Assembly: GCA_001689515.1 (NCBI GenBank)
Contig: LUJR01000002.1
Coordinates: forward strand, 15,717-75,424
DNA: 59,708 nt
Reading direction: 5' to 3'
Origin: Bacteroidales bacterium M7
GTDB taxonomy: Bacteria; Bacteroidota; Bacteroidia; Bacteroidales; Muribaculaceae
The position numbers and the translations under genes were made by a program. The first letter of the stretch is position 1. The number at the start of each line of letters is the position of its first letter. The notes under the pieces are model-generated. The model saw only the letters and a program-made list of their open reading frames with translations, had not been told where the DNA came from and did no database searches. Of this stretch, positions 27,883 through 36,296 are shown one piece after another.

Positions 27883-30000
27883 CTATCGGCGGCGGTTGGC
27901 TCCGCCCTTGCCAGCGTTTTTCTGCTGCTCGCGTATCATGGCTTGCTGCTTGCGCTGCGCTTCCTCGAGACGTGCCATGAAACCGCTCTTTTTCTTCTTT
28001 TTGGGATTCTTGGCGTTTGCCTCCATGGTGGCACGCACCTTCTCCTCGTCGACTACGCGGCGGAAGATGTAGGTCTGTATGATGGTGATGAGGAGCGACA
28101 CGAAGTAGTAGTAGCTCAGACCGGCGGCATAGTTGTTGAAGAACACCAGGAACATCACCGGCATCAGATACATCATCCACTTCATGCCAGGCATCGAGTC
28201 GCCCGTGGGCTGGCTCTGCATATTGATTTTGGTGTAGATGATGTTGGTGACGGTCATCAACAGACAGAAGAGGCTGATATGGTTGCCGAATGTGCCCGAT
28301 ATGAAGGGGATATTGGTGGTCCATGACACTATGGCATCAGGAGCCGAGAGGTCCTTAGCCCAGAGGAACGACTCCCCTCTCAGCTCTATAGCCGAGGGGA
28401 AGAACTGGAACATCGCAACAAGTATAGGAAGCTGCAGCAGCATAGGCAGACAGCCAGAGAACGGACTCGCCCCGGCGCGGCTGTAGAGTGCCATGGTCTC
28501 CTGCTGACGCTTCATGGCGTTTTCCTGACCCGGATATTTCTCGTTGATAGCCTTTATTTCAGGCTGCAGCACACGCATCTTTGCCTGTGACATGTAGCTC
28601 TTGTAGGTGAAGGGGAACAGAATTATCTTGATGAAGATGGTCAGCAGCAGGATGATGATACCGTAGTTGCTGATATAGTGCCCCAGGAACGTGAACACAG
28701 GAATGATAATCAGCGTGTTGATCCAGCGGAACAGGCTCCAGCCGAGCGGTATCAGCTTGGTCAGGTGTAGATTCTCGTCAGGCACGATGTTCTTCTCCAA
28801 GTCTTTAAGCAGCGGATAGCTGTTGGGACCGATAAAGAAGGTGAACGATGCAGGGTTGGCAAGCGATGACGAATATTCGAGAGTCGAAGCCATAGACATC
28901 GACTTGATGAAATCAGGATTGTTCTCCAGCTCTACCGATTTGAGTTCGGCAGAGGTGAAGTTGGTGCGGGCTATGATGACCGACGAGAAGAACTGGTTTT
29001 TGAAACCGACCCACTTGACGCGCTGTGTCAGGTCTTCGTCATCGTCACCGCTCTCGCTGAGATTGTCAACGTCTCCGCCGGCAAGCTGATAGTAGAGACC
29101 GCTCTGACGCTCCTCGTAGACACGCCCTGCCTCGGTGCGGGTCATCATGGAGTTCCAGTTGAAGTCGATGGTGGCAACCGACGGGGGAATCACCGAAGCC
29201 ATGCCAGCCTGAACGACATCCATCTGAACCAGATAGCCTTCCTTGGGCAGAGTGTAGCGGAAACCGAACACCGCCCCGCCGCCGAGGTCAAGCTGCATCA
29301 ACACCGTGGAATCGCTCTCGACCACCGGAGTGAAGTAAAATTCGCTGGTCACGAAGCGGCGCGTGGCAGATGTCAGCGTGAAGCTGTAGCTGTCACGTCC
29401 GAGTGCCATCATCTCTACCTTAGTAGAATCATAGCTGTCGTAATTGTTGAGTGTCGCACGGGCTATGCTGCCACCCTTGTTGGAGATTTCAAGGGTTATG
29501 TCCTTGTTGGCAAGACGAGTGACAGTAGAGTCGCCCGAGAGGAATTTTGCAAAGCCCTGATAGCGGCTGATGCCGTCAATATCGGTTTTGAGTGTCTTGA
29601 CAGCCGAAGCCATGACGTTTTTAGGCACACGATCCAGGTTGCGGTTGAGGATGTCGGCTACATCCACCTGAGTTCCGGCAGCATTGACCGTACCGCTGAT
29701 GTCGCCAGAACCGTTGACACTGAGAGTGCTGTTGGCTCCGCGGAGCGAATATACATCGTTGACGCTGTCACGCTTGCCATACTGGCGCACCGTGGCGCGT
29801 ATATTTACTATTTCGTCGGGCGAAATGCTGTCAAGTGTCAGCACTGCGCCCTCGGCAGCCTTCTGCTGCTCAGCCTGAGCCTGCTGTTCTGCGAGCTGGC
29901 GTTGACGCTCCTGCTCCTCCTTGCTGGGGCTGTTGAGCCACATGAAGCCGATGATGAGCAGAGCCATGAATATCAGGCCGCGAAGTGTGTTTTTATCCAT
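27883..30000 (-). CDS. yidC: Membrane protein insertase YidC
   Basis: This 705-residue insertase has an N-terminal anchor helix (LRGLIFMALLIIGFMWL), a large periplasmic P1 domain, and five C-terminal helices starting near residue 440. The conserved core includes SPFSGCLPMLLQLPILVAMF and SLFCLLMTVTNIIYTK. It inserts inner-membrane proteins, alone or with SecYEG. The tail is basic (KKKKKSGFMARLEEAQRKQQ, ending GGANRRR), as expected for ribosome contact. The protein is longer than typical Bacteroides YidC. The extra length lies between the first helix and P1, a Gln/Ala/Glu-rich coiled segment followed by a Ser/Asp-rich stretch up to about residue 165. pyrG lies 55 bp upstream. Confidence 0.96.
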   Translation of the reverse strand: MDKNTLRGLIFMALLIIGFMWLNSPSKEEQERQRQLAEQQAQAEQQKAAEGAVLTLDSISPDEIVNIRATVRQYGKRDSVNDVYSLRGANSTLSVNGSGDISGTVNAAGTQVDVADILNRNLDRVPKNVMASAVKTLKTDIDGISRYQGFAKFLSGDSTVTRLANKDITLEISNKGGSIARATLNNYDSYDSTKVEMMALGRDSYSFTLTSATRRFVTSEFYFTPVVESDSTVLMQLDLGGGAVFGFRYTLPKEGYLVQMDVVQAGMASVIPPSVATIDFNWNSMMTRTEAGRVYEERQSGLYYQLAGGDVDNLSESGDDDEDLTQRVKWVGFKNQFFSSVIIARTNFTSAELKSVELENNPDFIKSMSMASTLEYSSSLANPASFTFFIGPNSYPLLKDLEKNIVPDENLHLTKLIPLGWSLFRWINTLIIIPVFTFLGHYISNYGIIILLLTIFIKIILFPFTYKSYMSQAKMRVLQPEIKAINEKYPGQENAMKRQQETMALYSRAGASPFSGCLPMLLQLPILVAMFQFFPSAIELRGESFLWAKDLSAPDAIVSWTTNIPFISGTFGNHISLFCLLMTVTNIIYTKINMQSQPTGDSMPGMKWMMYLMPVMFLVFFNNYAAGLSYYYFVSLLITIIQTYIFRRVVDEEKVRATMEANAKNPKKKKKSGFMARLEEAQRKQQAMIREQQKNAGKGGANRRR

Positions 30001-30055
30001 TAATCAGTCTGTATTATATTGTAAAAACAGGGGTGATGAGATATTTTCAGATTGG

Positions 30056-31696
30056 TCAGGCATTGCACTCTGACACGTTCTCGAGGTTTTCAGCCTCGTG
30101 GTATTCGATTGCAGCTTTTACGAAGTCCACAAACAGCGGCGCGGGGCTGAGTACGGTGCTCGAGTACTCGGGATGGTACTGGGTGCCTATGAACCAACGC
30201 TTGTCAGGCAGCTCCACGACCTCAACGAGGTGTGACGCAGGATTTTCGCCCACGCAGCGCATGCCGGCAGCCTCGAAACGCTCGCGGTAGTCGTTGTTAA
30301 ACTCGTAGCGGTGGCGGTGACGCTCCTTGATGTCGGTGGTGCCGTATGCCTTGGCTGCCTTGGAGTCAGCTGCGAGATGGCAGTCATATGCGCCGAGACG
30401 CATCGTGCCGCCCATGTTGCTGATGTTTTTCTGCTCCTCCATGAGGTCGATGACATTGTCGGGAGTGTTGATGTTCATCTCCACCGAGTTGGCGTCGGGA
30501 AGACCGAGCACATCGCGAGCAAACTCTATGACCATGCACTGCATGCCGAGACAGATGCCGAATGTGGGTATATCGTTCTCGCGTGTATATTTCAAGGCGA
30601 CAAACTTGCCGTCGATGCCACGCTGGCCGAAGCCTGGAGCCACGATTACGCCGTCAAGACCGCGCAGCAGCTCCTTGACATTGCCCTCGTTGAGCTTCTC
30701 GGAGTGGATGTAGCGCAGGTCGAGCTTGTGGTCATTATATGTGGCAGCGTGTAGCAGAGCCTCGTTGATAGACTTGTAGGCATCCTGCAGCTCTACATAT
30801 TTGCCCACGAGACCTATCGTGACGGTCTTGTCGGCGCGGTGGAGCTTGTCGAGGAAGTGCATCCACTGGTGCATGTCAGGCTCGCCGTTGACAGGCACAT
30901 CCATCTTGCTGAGGACTATCTCGTCAAGATGCTGCTCGTGCATCTTGATAGGAACCTCGTAGATGCTCGGCACGTCGACCGACTGGATTACGGCATCTGG
31001 AGCCACGTTGCAAAATTGCGCTATCTTCTTGCGCATCGCCGAAGGTATCTCCCTCTCGGTGCGGAGCACAAGCACATCTGGCTGGATACCGACCTCCTGA
31101 AGCTGCTTTACGGAGTGCTGCGTGGGCTTGGTCTTGAGTTCCTTGGCAGCGCGTATATACGGCACATAGGTCAGATGGATGCAGAGCGCATTCTTGCCCA
31201 GCTCCCAGCGGAGCTGACGCACACTCTCCAAGTAGGGCAGCGACTCGATGTCGCCTACCGTGCCGCCTATCTCCGTGATGATGAAGTCGAAATTGCCGGT
31301 CTGACCGAGCAGCTTGACATTGCGCTTGATTTCGTCAGTGATATGGGGGATGATCTGTACGGTCTTGCCGAGATAGTCGCCACGACGCTCCTTGTCGATG
31401 ACGCTCTGGTAGATGCGTCCTGTGGTGACATTGTTGGCGCGAGTGGTGTGGACGTTGGTAAACCTCTCGTAGTGACCCAAGTCAAGGTCTGCCTCATGAC
31501 CGTCGACGGTCACATAGCACTCTCCGTGCTCGTAGGGGTTGAGCGTACCGGGGTCGATGTTGATATAGGGGTCAAACTTCTGTATAGTCACGCGATAGCC
31601 GCGGGCTTTGAGCAGGCAGGCGAGAGATGACGATATGATGCCCTTTCCAAGAGACGACACCACACCGCCGGTCACGAAGATGTATTTGGTTTCCAC
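30056..31696 (-). CDS. pyrG: CTP synthase
   Basis: This 546-residue enzyme aminates UTP to CTP with glutamine. The amidoligase half starts METKYIFVTGGVVSSLGKGI and contains KFDPYINIDPGTLNPYEHGE. The class I glutamine amidotransferase half has the nucleophile in FGICLGMQCMVIEFAR and the His-Glu pair in GTQYHPEYSS. Length is normal. It has its own consensus promoter and is followed by yidC. Confidence 0.98.
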   Translation of the reverse strand: METKYIFVTGGVVSSLGKGIISSSLACLLKARGYRVTIQKFDPYINIDPGTLNPYEHGECYVTVDGHEADLDLGHYERFTNVHTTRANNVTTGRIYQSVIDKERRGDYLGKTVQIIPHITDEIKRNVKLLGQTGNFDFIITEIGGTVGDIESLPYLESVRQLRWELGKNALCIHLTYVPYIRAAKELKTKPTQHSVKQLQEVGIQPDVLVLRTEREIPSAMRKKIAQFCNVAPDAVIQSVDVPSIYEVPIKMHEQHLDEIVLSKMDVPVNGEPDMHQWMHFLDKLHRADKTVTIGLVGKYVELQDAYKSINEALLHAATYNDHKLDLRYIHSEKLNEGNVKELLRGLDGVIVAPGFGQRGIDGKFVALKYTRENDIPTFGICLGMQCMVIEFARDVLGLPDANSVEMNINTPDNVIDLMEEQKNISNMGGTMRLGAYDCHLAADSKAAKAYGTTDIKERHRHRYEFNNDYRERFEAAGMRCVGENPASHLVEVVELPDKRWFIGTQYHPEYSSTVLSPAPLFVDFVKAAIEYHEAENLENVSECNA

Positions 31697-31724
31697 GTCG
31701 GTTATTAATAATAATTTTAACGCA

Positions 31725-31755
31725 CAAAGTTACACATTATTTTTAATACACGCAA
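31725..31755 (-). promoter_or_regulatory. pyrG promoter
   Basis: On the minus strand TTG (31755-31753), a 20-bp spacer and TAACTTTG (31732-31725) match the Bacteroidetes consensus. The predicted start leaves a leader of about 23 nt, too short for a classical pyrG attenuator. Confidence 0.8.
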
Positions 31756-31882
31756 TGCGAAATCCCCGACCCGCATCCACAGGGCATGTTCATATAACGA
31801 TTCCACGACTACCATCCACATTTTAACACCTCCTGTCTATACATACAGACTATGTGAAATTAAAGACAAAACGTTGTAACAA

Positions 31883-31914
31883 TTTGTGCAATCGGAAATA
31901 AAGCACTAATTTTG
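31883..31914 (+). promoter_or_regulatory. Promoter of the AbiE-like pair
   Basis: TTTG (31883-31886), exactly 20 bp, then TAATTTTG (31907-31914) is a full consensus match. The predicted transcript starts near 31920, directly at the inverted repeat 31926-31952, and reaches the ATG at 31965 after about 45 nt. Confidence 0.85.
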
Positions 31915-31925
31915 CGCTGTTCAAA

Positions 31926-31952
31926 AGTGAAAATTTTGCAAATATTTTCACT
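31926..31952. promoter_or_regulatory. Inverted repeat after the AbiE promoter, likely antitoxin operator
   Basis: AGTGAAAAT (31926-31934) and ATTTTCACT (31944-31952) are perfect 9-bp inverted arms around a 9-bp spacer. The dyad starts 12 bp downstream of the -7 element. AbiEi antitoxins are known to repress their own promoters by binding inverted repeats, so this is the natural operator candidate. The assignment of binding is inference. Confidence 0.6.
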
Positions 31953-31964
31953 CACATATTGTTT

Positions 31965-32582
31965 ATGGAACAGAAAGAAACCATAGTATCCAAGATCAAT
32001 AGAAGTAAGAAGGGTTCAATCTTCCTGCCAGATAGCTTTTTGCCCATAGATTTGCAATATGCCTCAAATATATTGGGACAATTAGTCAAAGCTGGGGTTT
32101 TAATCAGAGTGTCTCAGGGGATTTATCTGAAGCCTAAAATGACAAGATTCGGGCCTCTTATGCCGACATTGTACGAAATAGCAGAAATAATCGCCAAACG
32201 AGACCATGCTAAGATATTGCCATGCGGTCCGGTTGCAGAGAACTATTTAGGATTCTCTACACAGGTACCAATGAATGCCGTGTACATCACAAATGGAGCA
32301 TCACGAAAGCTGCGCATTGGCAACCGCACATTAATATTCAAATATGGGGTGCCAACAAATTTTGCATACAAAGGAAAAACAATGCCGATTTTGGTGCTTG
32401 CTCTTAAATCTATTGGTAAGAGCAATATTACCGATGATACCCTTGATACCGTTTACGGTGTACTGAAAGAGAACCCGGAAGAAGCCACATGGAAAGAAGA
32501 TGTTAAGCTGGCTCCTATTTGGATTCGTAAAATTATCTTAGACACAAAAAAAAGAATTGAGAAAAATGAGCAAGTGGATTGA
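31965..32582 (+). CDS. AbiEi-like antitoxin (DUF6088 type)
   Basis: Started at ATG 31965, with an in-frame TTG two codons earlier, this is a 205-residue protein. The first about 65 residues form a winged helix (GSIFLPDSFLPIDLQYASNILGQ, then GVLIRVSQGIYLKP) as in AbiEi and the transcriptional-regulator-like antitoxins. The remainder is the conserved C-terminal domain (ILPCGPVAENYLGFSTQVP, AVYITNGASRKLRIG). It acts as antitoxin and repressor for the nucleotidyltransferase encoded next. The two genes overlap by 17 bp. Base composition is more AT-rich than the flanking core genes, which suggests acquisition. Confidence 0.87.
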   Translation: MEQKETIVSKINRSKKGSIFLPDSFLPIDLQYASNILGQLVKAGVLIRVSQGIYLKPKMTRFGPLMPTLYEIAEIIAKRDHAKILPCGPVAENYLGFSTQVPMNAVYITNGASRKLRIGNRTLIFKYGVPTNFAYKGKTMPILVLALKSIGKSNITDDTLDTVYGVLKENPEEATWKEDVKLAPIWIRKIILDTKKRIEKNEQVD

Positions 32583-33585
32583 TGCGGTTATAGATGAATT
32601 ACAAATTACAGCTTCCTATGTCGCCAGAAATAAAGACATAAGCGAAGGTGCAGTTGAAAAGGATTGGTGGGTTACTGCCATACTGAAAGTGCTGTTTTCT
32701 CTTTCGCCAGCTAAATATATGTTTTTCAAAGGAGGCACAAGCCTCAGTAAAGGCTGGAACTTGATAGACCGCTTTTCAGAGGACATTGACATCGCGCTAT
32801 ATCGTGACTTTTATCTCGATGTATTGGGTAAAGAGTGTGCCAACGCATCCACGAACAATCAGGTCAAGAATCTGCGCATTGCCAATCGCGATTATATCCT
32901 TGGCGAATTTGCTGATGAGTTGATAGTGAAACTTGATGAAGTTGGATTAGGCGAATGTCGGGTTGTACCGATAACAACAAAAAAGGATGGCTCACCAATT
33001 GACCATGACAGCGACCCGGTAATCATCGAAATTCATTATCCTGTTAAGGTTAGCTCAGATGCGTATGTTCGCCCCGTTGTCAAGATTGAGATAAGTTGTC
33101 TTTCGATGAAAGAGCCATACGAGGTTAAGCGCATATCATCACTTGTCGGCGAAGCGTTTTCTCAAATTGACGATGAGACTTTTGCTGACATTCCGACCAT
33201 AACGCCAACCCGGACATTCCTCGAAAAAGCCTTTCTGCTCAACGAAGAATATCAGCGAAAGAATCCTCGCACCGAGCGCATGAGCCGACACCTTTACGAC
33301 TTGGAGCGTCTTATGGACACTCCATTTGCAGAAGCCGCACTGTCTGACATGGAACTATATCAGGAAATCATCGCACACCGTCAGCGATTCTATCATGTCG
33401 GGGGCGTCAACTACGAACTAAATCATCCCTCAACAATCAAATTTTGCCCAACAGGAGATTTGCGAGAGAAAATGCGCCTTGACTATGACGCAATGAAAAC
33501 CTCAATGATCTATGGCGAAAAGTTGTCATTTGAAACGCTAATCGCCCGACTTGAACAGTTGCAAGAGCGCTTTAAATCAATCTAA
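32566..33585 (+). CDS. AbiEii/AbiGii-family nucleotidyltransferase toxin
   Basis: The ATG at 32566 gives a 339-residue protein overlapping the antitoxin by 17 bp. The nucleotidyltransferase signature FFKGGTSLSKGW...SEDIDIALY is present near residues 47-74, with the GGTSL and D-x-D metal-binding parts intact. A later lysine- and acid-rich region (ISCLSMKEPYEVKRI, then TPTRTFLEKAFLLNEE) and the helical C-terminus fit the AbiEii family. Related toxins such as MenT transfer nucleotides to tRNA acceptor ends and arrest translation. AbiE was first found as a phage-abortive system. The catalytic residues look complete, so an active toxin is expected. Confidence 0.88.
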   Translation: MSKWIDAVIDELQITASYVARNKDISEGAVEKDWWVTAILKVLFSLSPAKYMFFKGGTSLSKGWNLIDRFSEDIDIALYRDFYLDVLGKECANASTNNQVKNLRIANRDYILGEFADELIVKLDEVGLGECRVVPITTKKDGSPIDHDSDPVIIEIHYPVKVSSDAYVRPVVKIEISCLSMKEPYEVKRISSLVGEAFSQIDDETFADIPTITPTRTFLEKAFLLNEEYQRKNPRTERMSRHLYDLERLMDTPFAEAALSDMELYQEIIAHRQRFYHVGGVNYELNHPSTIKFCPTGDLREKMRLDYDAMKTSMIYGEKLSFETLIARLEQLQERFKSI

Positions 33586-33639
33586 TAACAATATTTCCAT
33601 AATACCAGGAGGCTGCCGCAAAACAGTCAATTTATACCA

Positions 33640-33725
33640 AAGCAGGGGCGCGACATAATGCCTACTTAAGGGTCGCGGTTAAAACCGCGAGCCCAGTCTC
33701 AACAGGATTGGGGCGCGACCCTACG
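33640..33725. repeat. Hairpin repeat cluster B
   Basis: The direct repeat GGGGCGCGAC occurs at 33645-33654 and 33710-33719. Between them lies a perfect hairpin, CGCGGTT-AA-AACCGCG (33674-33689), and GGGTCGCG near 33670 can pair with CGCGACCC near 33721. The CGCGGTTAA..CCGCGAG module also forms the outer hairpin of the two C elements (36297, 53399). The unit sits in the 357-bp gap after the toxin gene. The rest of that gap holds only the promoter at 33826. Confidence 0.65.
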
Positions 33726-33825
33726 AATTTGACGGCGTTTGTGGCATGATTCCTGAGTTATGCGACATCCTCCCTTAATCCAACAACATTGGGGTTAAGC
33801 GGTCTGTGGATTTTTAGTGTGATGG

Positions 33826-33855
33826 TTGGATTTAACGAAAAAGTTTGTAAATTTG
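33826..33855 (+). promoter_or_regulatory. Promoter of the PCMD-like secreted protein gene
   Basis: TTG (33826-33828), 19 bp, then TAAATTTG (33848-33855) matches the consensus. The leader would be about 80 nt and is AT-rich, ending in AAAAAAGAACAATC before the ATG. Confidence 0.75.
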
Positions 33856-33942
33856 CGCGTAATTTGCATAAAAGTTGTAAGTTCACTCCGCATCGCGGAT
33901 ATTGCAAATAGGAAACAATAATCTAACTAAAAAAGAACAATC

Positions 33943-35241
33943 ATGAAGAAATTCTACACCCTGCTCGCCGCCCTCGGCGTGACCGCCTCCATGGCAGCGC
34001 AGCAGCTCCCCAATGCCGGCTTCGACACCGACTGGGTCGATTGCTACCCCTGGAGCAGCAACGCACAAAACGGCAATACCGACGGACCTTTCGCAGGTAA
34101 AAACAAACAGGGCACAACCCCAAAACCTTGGTGCATCTCCAGTGTTTTTGTTAGCACAAACTTTTTATTCAAATCAGGCAATAGAACGCTTGGCACACAA
34201 GAGACTCCAGGCTACGGAGAAACAGGCTCTGCTGTAAATCTTAAGGATGTACAGCTGAGCATAGTTGGAATCAAAAAACTTATACCTTCATATATTTCTC
34301 TCGGAACCAGCTGGTCAACCTCTACAACTACACAAGCAACAAACAAAGCTGGCGGTGCTTTTGGCGGAACTGCATTCTCTTTCCGCCCAGATGCCATATC
34401 TTTTCAATACAAAAACGCTATTACCACATCTAATTCGATGGTGGTAGCTTATATCTGGAAAGGCACATTCACTCAGACAGAAGTACCAGCCAATATAGAC
34501 CCAACTGGAAGCAATCCTACAAAAGTTACAATGATCGACAGAGACCGTCAAGTGCTCGGCATGGATCTGACAGGTTGCCAGGGCGGAGCCACTTCTCAGA
34601 CCGAAGATGCACTTTGCATCGCGAAGCTGAACCAACAACTCGAATGCACCGACGGCTTAAACTCTGATTGGAAACAAGGTATAGTCGACTTTGAATACGC
34701 TGCTGCTCAAGCCACTCCCGAGAAAATTAATGTGATTTTCTCTGCAGGTGACTATTTCGACTCTGAACGTCCTTACGAAGATGCAGCCCAACTCATCATT
34801 GATGATGTCAAGCTCGTGTACTACAGCCGTCTGAGCGGTCTGAAGTTCAAGGATGCTGACATCGCTGACTTTGATCCTGACAAGTTCGACTACAAACTTG
34901 ACGAGGTGATGCCCACCGATGAGGCAGACCTCGAAGCCACAACCATGGGTAACAGTGGAGTAGCCAAGGCTGCCGTTGAACTCGACCAGCAGAACAATGT
35001 GGCAAAAATCACCGTCACCAACGACCATGGCAACGATGCCGACGACCAGAACTCACATGTCTACACCGTGAAGTTCCTCCCCGCAGGCTCATCTATCAAC
35101 GACGTGAACGACATGACAGCTGCCGACGTACGCTATGTAGACCTCTACGGCAACGCCGTAGCTGCCGATGCCCTCATCAACGGACAGACCTACATCAAGC
35201 TCGTCAACGGCAAAGCCACCAAGGTTATCGCCAACAACTAA
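33943..35241 (+). CDS. Secreted PCMD-like protein with C-terminal tail
   Basis: This 432-residue protein has a Sec signal peptide (MKKFYTLLAALGVTASMAAQ). The mature start (LPNAGFDTDWVDCYPW) and the following beta-rich domain with GSAVNLKDVQ and FRPDAISFQYKNAIT resemble the Bacteroidetes PCMD (putative carbohydrate metabolism) fold, a surface protein type often linked to glycan binding. Near residue 300 comes a second small beta domain (LSGLKFKDADIADFDPDKFDY). The last 40 residues (YVDLYGNAVAADALINGQTY...) are almost the same as the tail of the next, unrelated protein. The ligand is unknown. A terminator hairpin follows. Confidence 0.75.
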   Translation: MKKFYTLLAALGVTASMAAQQLPNAGFDTDWVDCYPWSSNAQNGNTDGPFAGKNKQGTTPKPWCISSVFVSTNFLFKSGNRTLGTQETPGYGETGSAVNLKDVQLSIVGIKKLIPSYISLGTSWSTSTTTQATNKAGGAFGGTAFSFRPDAISFQYKNAITTSNSMVVAYIWKGTFTQTEVPANIDPTGSNPTKVTMIDRDRQVLGMDLTGCQGGATSQTEDALCIAKLNQQLECTDGLNSDWKQGIVDFEYAAAQATPEKINVIFSAGDYFDSERPYEDAAQLIIDDVKLVYYSRLSGLKFKDADIADFDPDKFDYKLDEVMPTDEADLEATTMGNSGVAKAAVELDQQNNVAKITVTNDHGNDADDQNSHVYTVKFLPAGSSINDVNDMTAADVRYVDLYGNAVAADALINGQTYIKLVNGKATKVIANN

Positions 35242-35271
35242 TCCCCATCATCTATATCTATCCTACACAAG

Positions 35272-35304
35272 GAGGCGCACCCGTCACAGGATGCGCCTCT
35301 TTTG
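35272..35304 (+). terminator. Terminator after the PCMD-like gene
   Basis: GAGGCGCA (35272-35279) pairs with TGCGCCTC (35292-35299) over a 12-base loop and is followed by TTTTT. It starts 31 bp after the stop. Its stem is close to the terminator of the next gene (36214-36248). Confidence 0.8.
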
Positions 35305-35308
35305 CCTT

Positions 35309-35396
35309 TGTAGGGACATGCCGTGGCATGTCCGCCCATCAGACGATGCATTTTCACACCCTGGGGTATGCGGACATGCCACGGCATGTCCCTACA
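35309..35396. repeat. Paired palindrome repeat, copy A3
   Basis: TGTAGGGACATGCCGTGGCA opens the unit at 35309. CGGACATGCCACGGCATGTC plus CCTACA closes it at 35396. The arms are longer than in copy A1 because GTCCGC and GCGGAC also pair (about 27 bp). The copy lies between a terminator and the next promoter. Confidence 0.9.
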
Positions 35397-35437
35397 ACCA
35401 TACGCAATCACAGCATACATCACTTTTAACACAAACA

Positions 35438-35471
35438 TTTGCAATCTGTTACGGAAAAGTCCGTATCTTTG
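35438..35471 (+). promoter_or_regulatory. Promoter of the calycin-like protein gene
   Basis: TTTG (35438-35441) and TATCTTTG (35464-35471) are separated by 22 bp, slightly longer than usual. The leader to ATG 35509 is about 33 nt. The promoter places the start of the gene at 35509 and excludes the longer in-frame start at 35323, which lies inside the A3 repeat. Confidence 0.7.
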
Positions 35472-35508
35472 CACAAATCATCATCACACATACACTAAAA
35501 CATTCCTT

Positions 35509-36189
35509 ATGAAGAAAATTTACGCATCTATCCTATCACTTGTCATGGGCACATCCATGGCAAGTTTCGCAGCCGAAATCCCCGCAGACGCAAAGTGCTA
35601 TGACGGCTCTACTCCCGGTTCACTCACCGTTGACATGGGTACAGGAGACATTCTTAACGGAGCCGGCACAGGTAAAGTCTATATCATCCCCGTAAGTGAC
35701 GGCGTAGTAAATTTCGTACTCCCCGATCTGACAATCAATCTCATGGGTGACGGTGACCCTGAAAACGACATGAACCTCGGAGACATCCGGGTCGACAACG
35801 TAAAGACCACCACAGCCGCTGACGGCACCGTGACCTATAATGCCACTGTTGAGGACATGTCGCTCGCCGATAACCAAATCCATGCAAAGGTCATCCTTGC
35901 TAATGGAGATGGCAAAAGCTGTACCACAACAGCAAACGGAGAGGCACACTTCGACATTGATGTCATCTGGTACATGGATTATCCGACCAACACAGAAGAA
36001 ATGCCACTCTACGTGACATTCAACGGTCATCTCCAGGCGTCTTCTATCGCCGACCTTGCCGCTGACGAATCAGCAGAAGCCATCTACTTCGACCTGCAGG
36101 GCAACCGCGTAGCAGCCGATGCTCTCGCAGCTGGTCAGACCTACATCAAGCGCGTAGGCAACACCGCCACCAAGGTAATCATCCGCTGA
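35509..36189 (+). CDS. Secreted calycin-like beta-barrel protein
   Basis: This 226-residue protein has a signal peptide (MKKIYASILSLVMGTSMASF, cleaved after AA). The middle domain has the pattern of the Bacteroidetes calycin-like family: VNFVLPDLTINLMGDGDP, NLGDIRVDNVKTTTAADGTV, then a second sheet with IHAKVILANGDGK and HFDIDVIWYMDY. Such barrels are probably ligand-binding, though no ligand is known. The C-terminal 35 residues (IYFDLQGNRVAADALAAGQT...) match the tail of the preceding gene product. It has its own promoter and terminator. Confidence 0.82.
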   Translation: MKKIYASILSLVMGTSMASFAAEIPADAKCYDGSTPGSLTVDMGTGDILNGAGTGKVYIIPVSDGVVNFVLPDLTINLMGDGDPENDMNLGDIRVDNVKTTTAADGTVTYNATVEDMSLADNQIHAKVILANGDGKSCTTTANGEAHFDIDVIWYMDYPTNTEEMPLYVTFNGHLQASSIADLAADESAEAIYFDLQGNRVAADALAAGQTYIKRVGNTATKVIIR

Positions 36190-36213
36190 TAACACCCACA
36201 CATACCGCACTAC

Positions 36214-36248
36214 AGGAGGCGCATCCACACCAGGATGCGTCTCCTTTG
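36214..36248 (+). terminator. Terminator after the calycin-like gene
   Basis: AGGAGGCGCATCC (36214-36226) pairs with GGATGCGTCTCCT (36233-36245) with a single G-U, a 6-base loop and a following TTTG. It lies 25 bp past the stop. Together with the terminator at 35272 it looks like a duplicated module. Confidence 0.8.
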
Positions 36249-36296
36249 CTACACCCCCCTGACGTAGGGACGCGGAGCAATGCTGTCGAATTAAGG

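Noticed and set aside
30839..31630. 263-codon plus-strand open frame opposite pyrG
   Set aside because: Entirely antisense to CTP synthase, no promoter or domain. It is a shadow frame.
35323..35508. N-terminal extension of the calycin-like protein
   Set aside because: The extension starts within repeat A3 and upstream of the promoter at 35438-35471. The signal peptide starts at 35509.
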